A DNA stretch of 64,000 bases from the NCBI GenBank assembly GCA_964461435.1, contig CAYWUI010000001.1, positions 80,913 to 144,912 of the forward strand, in the 5' to 3' direction. Of this stretch, positions 26,479 to 36,537 are shown one piece after another. How positions within the stretch are numbered: the stretch's first letter is position 1; each line of letters opens with the position of its first letter. Below the pieces are notes generated by a model. The model was given only the letters and a program-made list of their open reading frames with translations. It made no database searches and was not told where the DNA came from. A program made the translations under genes and the position numbers. This DNA is from G020354785 sp964461435 (GTDB lineage: Bacteria; Bacteroidota; Bacteroidia; Bacteroidales; UBA10428).

Positions 26479-28194
26479 TCAATCATCAACTTTAATATCC
26501 TTAATATTTACCTGTATAGTTGTGATCCCCCTGAAATGGTTTTCGGTCAATGTATAGGCAATATCGAATCCCAGTCCCTTACTTATTTTTTCATAATGAT
26601 GAGCCTGGTTAAATGCTATGGCAGGGAAAACGTTATATGGTTCTTCCTCTTGGATCAGACTTAATTTAAGATGTTCTTCACCTGGACCTACGACCTTTCC
26701 ATAACCATTATCAACAACATTCTCCGCGAAGAATATAGGATTTATATTATTGGGGCCGAAGGGTTCAAATTTTTTTAATATATCAAAAAATCCAGGAGTA
26801 ATATCTTTTAAATTAAGCTCGGTATCGATTTCGATTTGCGGTATAAGCTGTTCGGGAGTGATAATATCTTTAACAACTTTTTCAAACCTGTCTCTCAGCT
26901 TCGGGATATTCTCTATTCTAAGGGTCAGTCCGGCAGCATACCTGTGGCCTCCAAAACTTTCAAGCAGGTCGGAACATTCGCTTATCGCCTTATACAGATC
27001 AAACCCGATAACAGAGCGTGCAGATCCTGTTGCAAATCCATTCGATTCAGTAAGGATAATAGTAGGCCTGTAAAATGATTCAATTAACCTCGATGCAACT
27101 ATGCCGACAACGCCCTTATGCCAGTTCCTGTTATAGAGCAAAGTTGAATATTTATATTGATTGCCATAGCTTTCTATTTCTTTTAATGCTTCCTCAGTAA
27201 TATTTTTGTCGATGTTTCGCCGGGCCTGATTAAAGGAATTTATCTTCTGGCAATGAATAATTGCCTCTTCCTCGTTTTCGGAGATCAGCAAATCAACAGC
27301 CTTTTTACCTGATTCAATTCTTCCTGCAGCATTAATTCGCGGTCCTATTTTGAAAACAATATCATCAACATTAATAGCCTTACCTTCGAGTCCGGCCACA
27401 CATACTATAGCACGCAGGCCGATGGAGGGACTCTCATTTAGCTTTTTTAGCCCGAAATGTGATAGTACCCGGTTTTCATCAATAAGGGGAACAATATCCG
27501 AGGCAATGCTTACAGCCAGCAAATCAAGGTACTGTGTAAGTTCATCAAAAGGAATATTATTCTTTATGGAGTAGGCATGTAATAATTTAAAGCCAACGCC
27601 GCATCCTGATAAAAATTTAAAGGGGTATTTACAATCTTTTCTTTCAGGATCCAGCACGGCTATCGCCTTAGGTAAGCTAGACCCCGGAGTATGGTGATCA
27701 CAAATAATGAAATCAATACCCCTGTCATTTGCATATTTGATTTTATCTATCGCTTTTATTCCACAATCCAAAGCTATAATAAGTTTGATCCTGTTGAGTT
27801 CAGCATATTCGATAACTTTGAATGAAATGCCGTAACCTTCTTTATAGCGGTCAGGGATATAATAGTAGAGCTTATCATAATACTTTCTGAGAAATGAATA
27901 TACCATTGCTACTGATGTAGTACCGTCAACATCATAGTCTCCATAAATTAATATTTTCTCTCCATTGCTTATTGCCTGCTCTATCCTTTCCACAGCTTCA
28001 TGCATATCTTTCATCAGGAAGGGGTCATAAAGATTTTTCATTTCAGGGTAGAAAAATGCATTTGCCTGTTCAAAAGTTCTTATCCCCCGCTGCACAAGCA
28101 ATGTTGATAAAACAGAATTTATGTTCAGTTCATTTGCCAGCTTCTTGACATCTGCATCAAATCCATTTTCTTTTATTTTCCACACTTTTTCCAT
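26479..28194 (-). CDS. recJ: Single-stranded-DNA-specific 5'-3' exonuclease RecJ
   Basis: A 571-residue DHH-family nuclease. Motif I is 'YGDYDVDGTTS' (about residues 81-91), the DHH motif is 'FIICDHHTPG', and 'SGCGVGFKLL' and 'GPRINAAGRIESG' are the DHHA1/RecJ core. The C-terminal OB-fold region has 'KKFEPFGPNN'. It degrades single-stranded DNA from the 5' end in repair and recombination, using Mn/Mg. It is the last gene of the lipA-lipB-recJ unit, 62 bases after lipB, and is convergent with the HIT gene (8 bases between stops). Confidence 0.96.
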   Translation of the reverse strand: MEKVWKIKENGFDADVKKLANELNINSVLSTLLVQRGIRTFEQANAFFYPEMKNLYDPFLMKDMHEAVERIEQAISNGEKILIYGDYDVDGTTSVAMVYSFLRKYYDKLYYYIPDRYKEGYGISFKVIEYAELNRIKLIIALDCGIKAIDKIKYANDRGIDFIICDHHTPGSSLPKAIAVLDPERKDCKYPFKFLSGCGVGFKLLHAYSIKNNIPFDELTQYLDLLAVSIASDIVPLIDENRVLSHFGLKKLNESPSIGLRAIVCVAGLEGKAINVDDIVFKIGPRINAAGRIESGKKAVDLLISENEEEAIIHCQKINSFNQARRNIDKNITEEALKEIESYGNQYKYSTLLYNRNWHKGVVGIVASRLIESFYRPTIILTESNGFATGSARSVIGFDLYKAISECSDLLESFGGHRYAAGLTLRIENIPKLRDRFEKVVKDIITPEQLIPQIEIDTELNLKDITPGFFDILKKFEPFGPNNINPIFFAENVVDNGYGKVVGPGEEHLKLSLIQEEEPYNVFPAIAFNQAHHYEKISKGLGFDIAYTLTENHFRGITTIQVNIKDIKVDD

Positions 28195-28256
28195 GAATAT
28201 CTGTAAAATCTGAAAAGATATATTTTTATGTAAATTTAAAATTAATATTAGAAGTA

Positions 28257-28949
28257 TTAAAAATTACATAAGTGAATTTCAAATTCATTGATAATATGTT
28301 TTAGAATTTTCTTTTTTACCTCTTCAACAGGCTGCTCTGAGCCAACTTCATTTTTCATTGAAGTTACACCCTTATCAGTATAACCGCAAGGATTTATATA
28401 ATTAAAATAATTTAAGTCTGTATTAACATTTAATGCAAATCCATGCATAGTTACGTATTTGCTTATTCTGATGCCAATAGCGCAAATCTTTCTGGCTTTT
28501 TTCCCTTCACCCGGATTCAGCCATACACCTGTTGCACCCCCGACCCTGTTTGAGTAAATTTTGTATTCTTTAAGAGTATTAATTATTGATTCCTCGAGTT
28601 TGAAAACATATTTTTTTGTACCCAATTTGAACTGTTCGAGATCGAATATCGGATAACCCACTATTTGCCCCGGACCATGGTAAGTTATGTCACCACCACG
28701 GTTTATCCTGTAATAAGTTGCATTTATTGAATTGAGCATATTGTCATTGATTAACAGGTTGTTTTCTTTCCCGCTTCTGCCGATAGTATAGACATGCGGG
28801 TGTTCGCAGAAGATGATCCTGTTAATTATTTCTTCACCGCATTTTCCGGCTTTTGCACTGATAACTTTCTGATGCAGTTCCTCCTGATAGTCCCAGGCTT
28901 TTTTATAGTCAATAAATCCCAAATCTTCAAAAACAGCTTTTACAGGCAT
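28257..28949 (-). CDS. lipB: Octanoyl-[ACP]-protein octanoyltransferase
   Basis: A 230-residue LipB. The signature 'INRGGDITYHGPGQIVGYPIFDL' (about residues 83-105) and 'HGFALNVNTDLNYFNYINPCGY', with the catalytic Cys, are intact; the catalytic Lys is in 'ARKICAIGIRISKYVTMHG'. It transfers octanoate from acyl carrier protein to lipoyl domains of dehydrogenase complexes and GcvH. lipA, which adds the sulfur atoms, is 16 bases upstream on the same strand, so the complete endogenous lipoylation route is made together. Confidence 0.96.
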   Translation of the reverse strand: MPVKAVFEDLGFIDYKKAWDYQEELHQKVISAKAGKCGEEIINRIIFCEHPHVYTIGRSGKENNLLINDNMLNSINATYYRINRGGDITYHGPGQIVGYPIFDLEQFKLGTKKYVFKLEESIINTLKEYKIYSNRVGGATGVWLNPGEGKKARKICAIGIRISKYVTMHGFALNVNTDLNYFNYINPCGYTDKGVTSMKNEVGSEQPVEEVKKKILKHIINEFEIHLCNF

Positions 28950-28965
28950 TTGTTAATTTTAAAGA

Positions 28966-29832
28966 TTAAGTAATATAAACGTGCCTTTCTGCATGGTAAG
29001 ATGACCTTACTTGCGGACCGCTTTCAATATGTGCAAATCCTTTTATTAATCCTTTTTCTTTATACATTTTAAATGTTTCAGGATTTATATATTTGTCAAC
29101 TTTGATATGTTTTTCGGACGGCTGAAGGTACTGACCTATTGTAAATACTTTAACTCCAATATTAAGAAGGTCATCCATAGTTTCCAGCACTTCATCTTCA
29201 GTTTCACCCAGGCCTGCCATGATGCCCGACTTGGCAATAATGCCTGATGCCGCGACATATTTTAGCAGCTCAAGACTATGGTCATATGTAGATACACATC
29301 TTATGAGGGGCGAAAGTCTTCTCACAGTTTCAAGGTTGTGTGATATTACTTCAGGTCTTTCATTAATAATAAGATCCATGGCTTCAGTGCCTCTTCTGAA
29401 ATCAGGTATAAGAGCTTCCATGGTTACACAGGGATTAATATTTTTTATTGTTTTTATTGTCCTGGCCCAGAATTCAGCACCACCGTCAGATAAATCATCT
29501 CTTGCCACTGATGTTATTACACAATGTTTTAATCCGAGGGTCTTTATTGTCTCTCCAAGCCGGCGGGGTTCATCCCTGTCCGGTTCTTCAGGTTTCATGG
29601 TGTATACCTGGCAGAACCTGCAGTTCCTCGTACACCTGTTGCCAAGAATCATGAACGTAGCTATACCGGCACTCCAGCATTCCCCTTTATTCGGACAGTT
29701 ACCGCTGACGCATATTGTATTTAGCCTTTTATTAACTGTCAGGTTCTTTACCATGGAGTAATTCAGGCCATGTGGCATTTGTACCTTCATCCAGCGAGGG
29801 AGCCTCCTATTTTTACCACCTGATTTTTCCAT
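28966..29832 (-). CDS. lipA: Lipoyl synthase
   Basis: A 288-residue radical SAM enzyme with both 4Fe-4S binding sets: the auxiliary cluster C-x4-C-x5-C in 'CVSGNCPNKGECW' and the radical SAM CxxxCxxC in 'CTRNCRFCQV'. The C-terminal 'GPQVRSSYHA' carries the conserved RSSY motif. It inserts two sulfur atoms into octanoyl-lysine to make lipoyl-lysine. It is first in the lipA-lipB-recJ unit and divergent from lysS. Confidence 0.97.
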   Translation of the reverse strand: MEKSGGKNRRLPRWMKVQMPHGLNYSMVKNLTVNKRLNTICVSGNCPNKGECWSAGIATFMILGNRCTRNCRFCQVYTMKPEEPDRDEPRRLGETIKTLGLKHCVITSVARDDLSDGGAEFWARTIKTIKNINPCVTMEALIPDFRRGTEAMDLIINERPEVISHNLETVRRLSPLIRCVSTYDHSLELLKYVAASGIIAKSGIMAGLGETEDEVLETMDDLLNIGVKVFTIGQYLQPSEKHIKVDKYINPETFKMYKEKGLIKGFAHIESGPQVRSSYHAERHVYIT

Positions 29833-29853
29833 TTTACTGGTTTATTTATTTTG

Positions 29854-29861
29854 CAAAGTTA
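29854..29861 (-). promoter_or_regulatory. -7 promoter box of lipA
   Basis: The minus strand reads TAACTTTG, an exact TAnnTTTG match, 22 bases before the lipA start codon. A minus-strand TTG at 29886-29888 is a possible -33 element, though the 24-base spacer is a few bases too long. The two divergent -7 boxes (lipA and lysS) share this 104-base region. Confidence 0.5.
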
Positions 29862-29879
29862 GTATATAATTAAAAAATT

Positions 29880-29912
29880 TTTGGGCAACTTACATATGTT
29901 AAATTATATTTG
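29880..29912 (+). promoter_or_regulatory. Consensus promoter of lysS
   Basis: TTTG at 29880-29883 and TATATTTG at 29905-29912 are 21 bases apart, matching the Bacteroidota primary-sigma promoter TTTG-N19-21-TAnnTTTG. The start of transcription is expected near 29,918, giving a leader of about 20 bases. Confidence 0.7.
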
Positions 29913-29936
29913 CACAGATTTTAAAAAGCTTTATAA

Positions 29937-31664
29937 ATGAGTCAATTGGAATTAAGTGAACAGGAACAAATTAGAAGAAAGGCACTTGAGGAATTAAGGA
30001 AAACCGGCATTGAACCCTATCCTGCAGGAGAATACGTTACTAATGTTGTTACATCTGAAATAAAGGAAAATTATAAGCCTGACAAGAACAACTTTCAGGA
30101 TATATCTATTGCAGGAAGGATCATGAGCAGGAGAATAATGGGGAATGCCTCTTTTGCCGAGATACAGGACGAAAAGGGGCGTATACAGATCTATTTGCGG
30201 CGTGATGATTTGTGCCCGGGAGAAGACAAAACGTTTTATAATACGGTTTTTAAGAAACTGCTTGATATTGGAGATTTTATCGGGATCAGGGGTTTTGTTT
30301 TTATAACACAGATGGGAGAGATAACCATCCATGTCAGGGAGCTTACTGTTTTGAGCAAATCTCTGAGACCCTTACCAATTGTAAAGGAGAAGGACGGTAA
30401 GGTTTATGATGAGGTTAAGGATCCTGAATTCAGATATCGTCAGCGTTATGTTGATCTGGTAATAAATCCCCGCGTAAAACAAATTTTTATAAAGCGTACA
30501 AGGATAATTGACACGCTTCGGGAATTGTTCAATTCAAGAGGGTACCTTGAAGTTGAAACCCCGATATTACAAGCTATTCCAGGGGGAGCTGCGGCCAAAC
30601 CTTTTATAACTCATCATAATGCACTGGATATACCTTTGTATTTAAGGATTGCTAATGAACTTTATCTCAAGAGACTGATAGTAGGGGGATATAATGGCGT
30701 TTATGAATTTTCAAAAGATTTCAGGAATGAAGGTATGGATAGGTTGCATAATCCTGAATTTACGGTGATGGAAATTTATGTTGCATATAAAGACTATTTG
30801 TGGATGATGGATTTCACTGAAGAGATGATTGAGAAAGTGGCCCTTGCTATTAACGGAGCGACAAAATTAAAATATGGTGATATAGTTATTGACTTTAAAC
30901 GGCCTTTTGTCCGCAAGTCAATGCTGGCAACAATTAAGGAATATGCCGGTGTTGACATATCGGGGATGGAAGAGCAGGAGCTGCGCAGGGTATGTGATGA
31001 ACTGGGTATTGAAACAGACCAGTCTATGGGTAAAGGGAAGCTGATTGGCCGGATCTTTGATGAAAAATGTGAGCCCTATCTTGTTCAGCCCACATTTATT
31101 ATGGACTACCCTGTTGAGATGTCTCCGCTTTGCAAGAAGCACCGCAGCAATCCCGGGCTTGCTGAAAGGTTTGAACTTATAGTCAATGGCAAAGAATTGT
31201 GCAATGCCTATTCAGAATTAAATGATCCTATAGACCAGAGAGAACGTTTTCAGGAGCAGCTTAAGCTTTCTGAAAAGGGTGATGATGAGGCTATGTATAT
31301 TGATGCAGATTTCCTCAGGGCACTGGAATACGGGATGCCCCCCACTTCAGGAATGGGACTGGGCATAGACCGCCTGGCCATGCTTATTACCAGCCAGCCG
31401 GGCATACAGGATGTATTGTTCTTTCCCCAGATGAGATCTGAAAGAGCTATAAGAGCAGATGCTAAAGAGAAATATCTTGAAATAGGTATTGCCGAGGAAT
31501 GGTATCATGTGCTGGTGGAACTGGGCTACAATACGGTTGAGAAAATCAGGAATGTTGAAAAGCCCGGCAAGTTGCACCAGGAACTTTGCGGATATAATAA
31601 GAAAAATAAGCTGGGACTTACTAATCCGGCTATTGATGAAGTGGCCCAATGGATTAAGAGCTGA
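29937..31664 (+). CDS. lysS: Lysine--tRNA ligase (class II)
   Basis: A 575-residue class II aminoacyl-tRNA synthetase. The N-terminal OB-fold anticodon domain (about 55-160, 'ISIAGRIMSRRIMGNASFAEIQDEKGRIQIYL') precedes the catalytic domain with motif 1 'GYLEVETPILQAIPGGAAAKPF', motif 2 'FRNEGMDRLHNPEFTVME' and motif 3 'GMPPTSGMGLGIDRLAML'. About 65 extra C-terminal residues after motif 3 ('IGIAEEWYHVLVELGYNTVEKI'...) are common in Bacteroidota LysS and look like a helical extension. It has its own promoter and a strong terminator downstream. Confidence 0.97.
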   Translation: MSQLELSEQEQIRRKALEELRKTGIEPYPAGEYVTNVVTSEIKENYKPDKNNFQDISIAGRIMSRRIMGNASFAEIQDEKGRIQIYLRRDDLCPGEDKTFYNTVFKKLLDIGDFIGIRGFVFITQMGEITIHVRELTVLSKSLRPLPIVKEKDGKVYDEVKDPEFRYRQRYVDLVINPRVKQIFIKRTRIIDTLRELFNSRGYLEVETPILQAIPGGAAAKPFITHHNALDIPLYLRIANELYLKRLIVGGYNGVYEFSKDFRNEGMDRLHNPEFTVMEIYVAYKDYLWMMDFTEEMIEKVALAINGATKLKYGDIVIDFKRPFVRKSMLATIKEYAGVDISGMEEQELRRVCDELGIETDQSMGKGKLIGRIFDEKCEPYLVQPTFIMDYPVEMSPLCKKHRSNPGLAERFELIVNGKELCNAYSELNDPIDQRERFQEQLKLSEKGDDEAMYIDADFLRALEYGMPPTSGMGLGIDRLAMLITSQPGIQDVLFFPQMRSERAIRADAKEKYLEIGIAEEWYHVLVELGYNTVEKIRNVEKPGKLHQELCGYNKKNKLGLTNPAIDEVAQWIKS

Positions 31665-31774
31665 TGCTGTCTCCTTTTTTAAAAGACATAGCGCTCCTTG
31701 GCGCATGTTTAACTTACGCAAATATTTTATCGAAATAACTTTGGGCCGAATAAGTATAAATTTGATAACAAATA

Positions 31775-31803
31775 AGCAGGGGACTTATCTCTCCTGCTTT
31801 TTT
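31775..31803 (+). terminator. Rho-independent terminator of lysS
   Basis: AGCAGGGGA (31775-31783) pairs with TCTCCTGCT (31790-31798), with one G-T wobble and a 6-base loop. A run of six T (31798-31803) follows. It lies about 110 bases after the lysS stop and is the clearest terminator in the window. Confidence 0.85.
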
Positions 31804-31951
31804 ATTATAATTTTTCAACAATTCCTGTTTACCTATTAAACAGATTATCTTTTATAAACGAATGATTTCCAAATATTAAATAAATTTATTAACACTACAA
31901 GCATTCGTTTCATTGTTAATAAAGAAATTCCCTGACATTTCAACTTTTCTA

Positions 31952-31959
31952 TATATTTG
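31952..31959 (+). promoter_or_regulatory. -7 promoter box of the parE-parC unit
   Basis: TATATTTG, an exact TAnnTTTG match. The start of transcription would fall at about 31,965, directly at the ATG of 31966, so the message would have almost no leader. No -33 TTTG at normal spacing is visible. Confidence 0.5.
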
Positions 31960-31965
31960 CGGCAA

Positions 31966-33819
31966 ATGAGTTTGATTATGAATGCAGCAGCATATTCGGA
32001 AGAGACTATTCGCACTCTTGACTGGAGAGAACATATACGCAAGCGCCCGGGAATGTATATCGGTAAACTGGGAGACGGCTCTTCACAGGATGATGGCATA
32101 TATGTACTTATCAAGGAAGTTCTCGATAACTCCGTTGATGAATATATGATGGGTTTCGGAAAAGTAATAGATATTGTCATAAACGAGAATATTGTAAAAA
32201 TAAGAGACTACGGCCGTGGCATACCTCTTGGCAAAGTAAAGGATGTAGCCTCAAAAATGAATACAGGGGCAAAGTATGATTCAAAAGTATTTAAGAAATC
32301 TGTCGGATTGAATGGTGTGGGCATAAAAGCAGTAAATGCACTTTCCTCAAAATTTGTCATTAAGTCATTTCGTGAGGGTGTTGTCAAAGCTGTAGGTTTT
32401 GAAGAGGGTAACCTCGCCAGTGACAGCAAGGAGCATTCAACAGAATCAAAAAATGGAACCCTTATTTCATTTGTGCCCGATATCAAGATATTTGGTAAGT
32501 TCAGGTTTATTGACGACTATGTCGAATTAATGATTAGGAACTACGTGTACCTGAATAGCGGACTTACAATCAAGCTTAACGGAGTACCTTTCTATTCCAA
32601 AAACGGACTGCTTGATCTGGTGAATGAAAACATAGACTCCGAGATTTTGTATCCCCTGATACATCTTAAGGATAGCGATATTGAAATTGCGATAACCCAT
32701 GGCAACCATTACGGGGAGACATATTTTACTTTCGTAAACGGACAGAACACCATTCAGGGGGGGACGCATCTTCACGCCTTCAGAGAAGCTCTTGTAAAGA
32801 CAATACGTGATTTTTACAAGAAAGATTTTGATCCTTCAGATATAAGGGCCTCAATTATTGCAGCCTTAAGCATAAAGGTCGAGGAGCCGGTTTTTGAGTC
32901 ACAGACCAAAACAAAACTGGGCTCCAGGGATATGGGTCCGGATGGGCCTTCTGTACGCAACTTCATAGGAGATTTCGTCAGGACAAAGCTTGATAATTAT
33001 CTCCATAAGAATCCTGAGACTACCGATATGCTCCTGAAAAAAATCGTTGAGTCCGAGAAAGAGCGTAAGGCTATATCCAGCATTAAGAAGATTGCCCGCG
33101 AAAGGGCCAGGAAGGCAAATGTCCATAACAGAAAGCTGAGGGACTGTAAGATACATTATAACTCCAACGATGAGAGGCGACTTGAGACAACAATATTTAT
33201 TACCGAGGGCGACTCGGCGAGCGGCTCTATCACAAAGTCGCGGGATGTAAACACGCAAGCTGTGTTCAGCCTTAAAGGGAAGCCTTTGAATACCTACGGG
33301 CTTACAAAAAAAATTGTGTATGAAAATGAAGAATTTAACCTTTTGCAGGCAGCCCTTGACATTGAAGATGACCTCGAGAACCTCAGGTATCATAATGTTG
33401 TAATATCTACAGATGCCGATGTTGATGGTATGCATATACGGCTTCTATTGATAACCTTTTTTATACAATTTTTCCCCGACCTTGTCAGGAAAGGTCATCT
33501 GTATATTCTTCAGACTCCCCTGTTCAGGGTCAGAAATAAAAAGGAGACTATTTATTGCTATTCACAGGAAGAAAAAGACGTAGCAGTGGAAAAGCTGGGA
33601 GCAAATCCTGAAATTACTAGATTTAAAGGTCTGGGAGAGATATCTCCTGATGAGTTCAAGCACTTCATAGGCAAGGATATAAGGCTGGAACCCGTCAGAT
33701 TAAAGAAGGACGATACAGTTTCCGAGATTCTGCCTTTTTTTATGGGTAAAAACACACCGGAACGCCAGGAATTTATTATTGAAAATCTGCGCATCGAGGA
33801 AGATCTTGTTGAATTATGA
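31966..33819 (+). CDS. parE: DNA topoisomerase IV subunit B
   Basis: A type IIA topoisomerase B subunit of 617 residues from this start. The GHKL ATPase motifs are 'EVLDNSVDEYMMGFGK', 'IRDYGRGIPLG' and 'VGLNGVGIKAVNALS'; the TOPRIM part has 'TIFITEGDSASGS' and 'DADVDGMHIRLLLITFF'. Length and the adjacent parC support ParE rather than GyrB. A TTG nine bases upstream (31957) would extend the frame, but it lies inside the -7 box and so cannot be in the message. I chose ATG 31966 ('MSLIMNAAAY'); ATG 31978 is the alternative. With ParC it decatenates replicated chromosomes. Confidence 0.95.
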   Translation: MSLIMNAAAYSEETIRTLDWREHIRKRPGMYIGKLGDGSSQDDGIYVLIKEVLDNSVDEYMMGFGKVIDIVINENIVKIRDYGRGIPLGKVKDVASKMNTGAKYDSKVFKKSVGLNGVGIKAVNALSSKFVIKSFREGVVKAVGFEEGNLASDSKEHSTESKNGTLISFVPDIKIFGKFRFIDDYVELMIRNYVYLNSGLTIKLNGVPFYSKNGLLDLVNENIDSEILYPLIHLKDSDIEIAITHGNHYGETYFTFVNGQNTIQGGTHLHAFREALVKTIRDFYKKDFDPSDIRASIIAALSIKVEEPVFESQTKTKLGSRDMGPDGPSVRNFIGDFVRTKLDNYLHKNPETTDMLLKKIVESEKERKAISSIKKIARERARKANVHNRKLRDCKIHYNSNDERRLETTIFITEGDSASGSITKSRDVNTQAVFSLKGKPLNTYGLTKKIVYENEEFNLLQAALDIEDDLENLRYHNVVISTDADVDGMHIRLLLITFFIQFFPDLVRKGHLYILQTPLFRVRNKKETIYCYSQEEKDVAVEKLGANPEITRFKGLGEISPDEFKHFIGKDIRLEPVRLKKDDTVSEILPFFMGKNTPERQEFIIENLRIEEDLVEL

Positions 33820-33857
33820 TTATTTTAGATTGACAGCTTCAAAGGATAAACTTTATT

Positions 33858-36503
33858 ATGAACGAGGAGAATCACGAAAATAATAAGGAACAGAGAAATC
33901 TGGAAGATGAGATATTAGAGCTTCAGGACAACTCAGGAGATCATATTGCCGGTTATACAAATGTTATACGTTTGTCAGGACTATACGAGAACTGGTTTCT
34001 TGACTATGCTTCTTATGTGATTCTTGAACGTGCAGTACCTCATATTGATGACGGACTGAAACCCGTTCAGCGCAGGATACTCCATTCAATGAAAAGACTC
34101 GACGATGGCAGATACAATAAAGTTGCCAATATTATAGGGCATACAATGCAGTTCCATCCCCACGGCGATGCATCCATAGGTGAGGCCCTGGTACAGCTCG
34201 GACAGAAAGAACTGTTAATAGATACACAGGGGAACTGGGGAAATGTTCTCACAGGTGATGGGGCGGCAGCGGCACGTTATATTGAGGCCCGGCTGTCGAA
34301 ATTTGCCCTTGATGTTGTGTTTAACCCGAAAACAACGAAGTGGAAAGCCTCATATGACGGAAGAAATAAGGAACCAATTACACTGCCTGTAAAATTTCCG
34401 TTGCTCCTTGCCCAGGGCGTTGAAGGGATAGCTGTCGGACTGGCATCCAAAATATTGCCCCATAATTTTAATGAACTAATTGAGGCTTGCATTGCGCATC
34501 TTCAGGGGAAAAAGTTTGAGCTGTATCCTGACTTTCCAACAGGCGGACTGGTAGATGTTTCAAGATATAATGACGGATTAAGGGGAGGGCAGGTAAAAAT
34601 TAGAGCCAGGATAAAGAAAACCGATAAAAAAGCATTGCTGATAACCGAAATACCCTATGGCAGGACTACTTCAACATTAATAGAATCGATAATCAAGGCT
34701 AATGAGAAAGGAAAAATAAAAGTTAAAAAGATCGATGATAACACTGCCGAAAATGTTGAAATATCCATAAGCCTCGCCCCGGGCATATCTCCCGATAAAA
34801 CTATTGATGCTCTCTATGCTTTTACGGACTGTGAAGTACCTGTATCACCAAATTCCTGTATTATCAAAGATGATAAACCCGTGTTTATGGGTGTTTCGGA
34901 AATATTGAAAATTTCCACGCAGAGAACAGTCGGGCTGCTTAAAAGTGAATTAAATATAAGGCTTGAAGAGCTTAATGACTCGTGGCATATCTCGAGCCTT
35001 GAAAAAATATTCATTGAGAATGAACTTTACGAGGATATTAAATCATGTAAAACCGAAGAGGAAATACTGGAAACTATTGATAAGGGACTCGAACCTTTTA
35101 AGAAGAAGCTTTTAAAAGAAGTTACAAGGGATGATTTGATAAGGTTGTCAAACATACCTATCAGGAGGATATCGAAATACAGCTCTGTTAAGGCAGATGA
35201 ATATATCAGGCAGATTGAATCCGACATCGAAGAGGTGAAGAATCATCTCGATAATATAATACCGTTTACAATAAACTACTACAGGCAGATAAAGAAAAAA
35301 CACGGGCTTGGCAAAGAGAGAAAAACAGAAATTAAAAATTTCGATACCATTATAGCTACTAAAGTTGTAGTGGCAAACCAGAAACTTTATGCAAACAGGC
35401 AGGAAGGATTTATAGGAACATCGCTCAGAAAAGATGAGTTTATATCTGATTGTTCCGATATTGATGATATCCTCGTAATTCGCATGGATGGAAAATACCA
35501 GATAACAAAGGTTTCTGAGAAGACCTTTGTAGGAAAGGATATTTTATATGCCGGGGTATTTAAAAAGAATGATACAAGGACAATTTATAATACAATATAC
35601 AGGGATGGTAAAAATGGCAAAGTAATGTTGAAACGCTGTGCCATAACAGGATTAATAAGAGACAACGAGTACGATCTTACCAGGGGAACAGAAGGTTCTA
35701 AAATATTGTACCTTAGTGCCAATCCCAATGGTGAGGCGGAAACTATTAGAATACATTTAAAGCCCAGGCCCAGGGTAAGGAACCTGTTGCTCGAGTATGA
35801 TTTTGGGGAGCTTACAATTAAAGGAAGAAGTTCTATGGGCAACATACTCACCAGGTATGCAGTAAGCAAAATTGTACTTAAAGAAAAGGGCCTTTCAACA
35901 CTTGGAGGAAGGAAGGTCTGGTTTGATGCGGATGTAAACCGCCTGAACGCCGACGGAAGAGGCAGCCTGCTGGGAGAATTTAAGGGAGATGATAAACTGA
36001 TGGTTATTACAAGGTCAGGTAAATTCAGATTGTCATCCTTTGATCTATCCAACCATTTTGAGGATGACCTGCTTATAATTGAGAAATATAATCCCGACAA
36101 GATATTTTCGGCAGTATATTTTGATGCCACACATAATTATTACTATGTAAAAAGGTTTACTATAGAACCTGGAGAAAAGCCTGTAAGCTTCATAGGAGAG
36201 AATCCCGAGTCGAAGCTGATACGGATCACTGAGGTAGAGTACCCGAGGTTTGAGTTGAAGTTCGGAGGTGACCACAGCCACAGGAATAGTGAGATAATAG
36301 AGGTGGCAAAATTTATCGGTGTCAAGAGTTATAAAGCCAAAGGGAAGAGACTATCAAATTATGAGGTTGCTGTTGTTCAAGAGCTGGAACCCATAATGAC
36401 CATAGCTGAAAAGGAGGAAGAAAAGATAAAGGAAGAGGAGGAAATTATAAATAATAATGAAGAAAAAGGATTTAACGGGCAGCAGATGACACTGGATTTA
36501 TAA
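33858..36503 (+). CDS. parC: DNA topoisomerase IV subunit A
   Basis: An 881-residue breakage-reunion subunit. The winged-helix region has 'YASYVILERAVPHIDDGLKPVQRRILHSMK' and 'HPHGDASIGEALVQLGQ', with the catalytic Tyr in 'GDGAAAARYIEARL' (Tyr near residue 141). The C-terminal domain (about 550-830) is a beta-pinwheel of the degenerate ParC kind. The last 40 residues are Glu/Lys rich. It is 38 bases downstream of parE. 'GDGAAAARYIEA' is where quinolone-resistance changes occur in other species; nothing unusual is evident here. Confidence 0.95.
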   Translation: MNEENHENNKEQRNLEDEILELQDNSGDHIAGYTNVIRLSGLYENWFLDYASYVILERAVPHIDDGLKPVQRRILHSMKRLDDGRYNKVANIIGHTMQFHPHGDASIGEALVQLGQKELLIDTQGNWGNVLTGDGAAAARYIEARLSKFALDVVFNPKTTKWKASYDGRNKEPITLPVKFPLLLAQGVEGIAVGLASKILPHNFNELIEACIAHLQGKKFELYPDFPTGGLVDVSRYNDGLRGGQVKIRARIKKTDKKALLITEIPYGRTTSTLIESIIKANEKGKIKVKKIDDNTAENVEISISLAPGISPDKTIDALYAFTDCEVPVSPNSCIIKDDKPVFMGVSEILKISTQRTVGLLKSELNIRLEELNDSWHISSLEKIFIENELYEDIKSCKTEEEILETIDKGLEPFKKKLLKEVTRDDLIRLSNIPIRRISKYSSVKADEYIRQIESDIEEVKNHLDNIIPFTINYYRQIKKKHGLGKERKTEIKNFDTIIATKVVVANQKLYANRQEGFIGTSLRKDEFISDCSDIDDILVIRMDGKYQITKVSEKTFVGKDILYAGVFKKNDTRTIYNTIYRDGKNGKVMLKRCAITGLIRDNEYDLTRGTEGSKILYLSANPNGEAETIRIHLKPRPRVRNLLLEYDFGELTIKGRSSMGNILTRYAVSKIVLKEKGLSTLGGRKVWFDADVNRLNADGRGSLLGEFKGDDKLMVITRSGKFRLSSFDLSNHFEDDLLIIEKYNPDKIFSAVYFDATHNYYYVKRFTIEPGEKPVSFIGENPESKLIRITEVEYPRFELKFGGDHSHRNSEIIEVAKFIGVKSYKAKGKRLSNYEVAVVQELEPIMTIAEKEEEKIKEEEEIINNNEEKGFNGQQMTLDL

Positions 36504-36537
36504 AATTTTTCTATTTTAGAACCTGCAAGTTCAAAAA

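Noticed and set aside
31665..31774. Second hairpin (AGCGC...GGCGC) after lysS
   Set aside because: The stem is short and imperfect; the 9-base stem with T6 at 31775-31803 is the convincing terminator.
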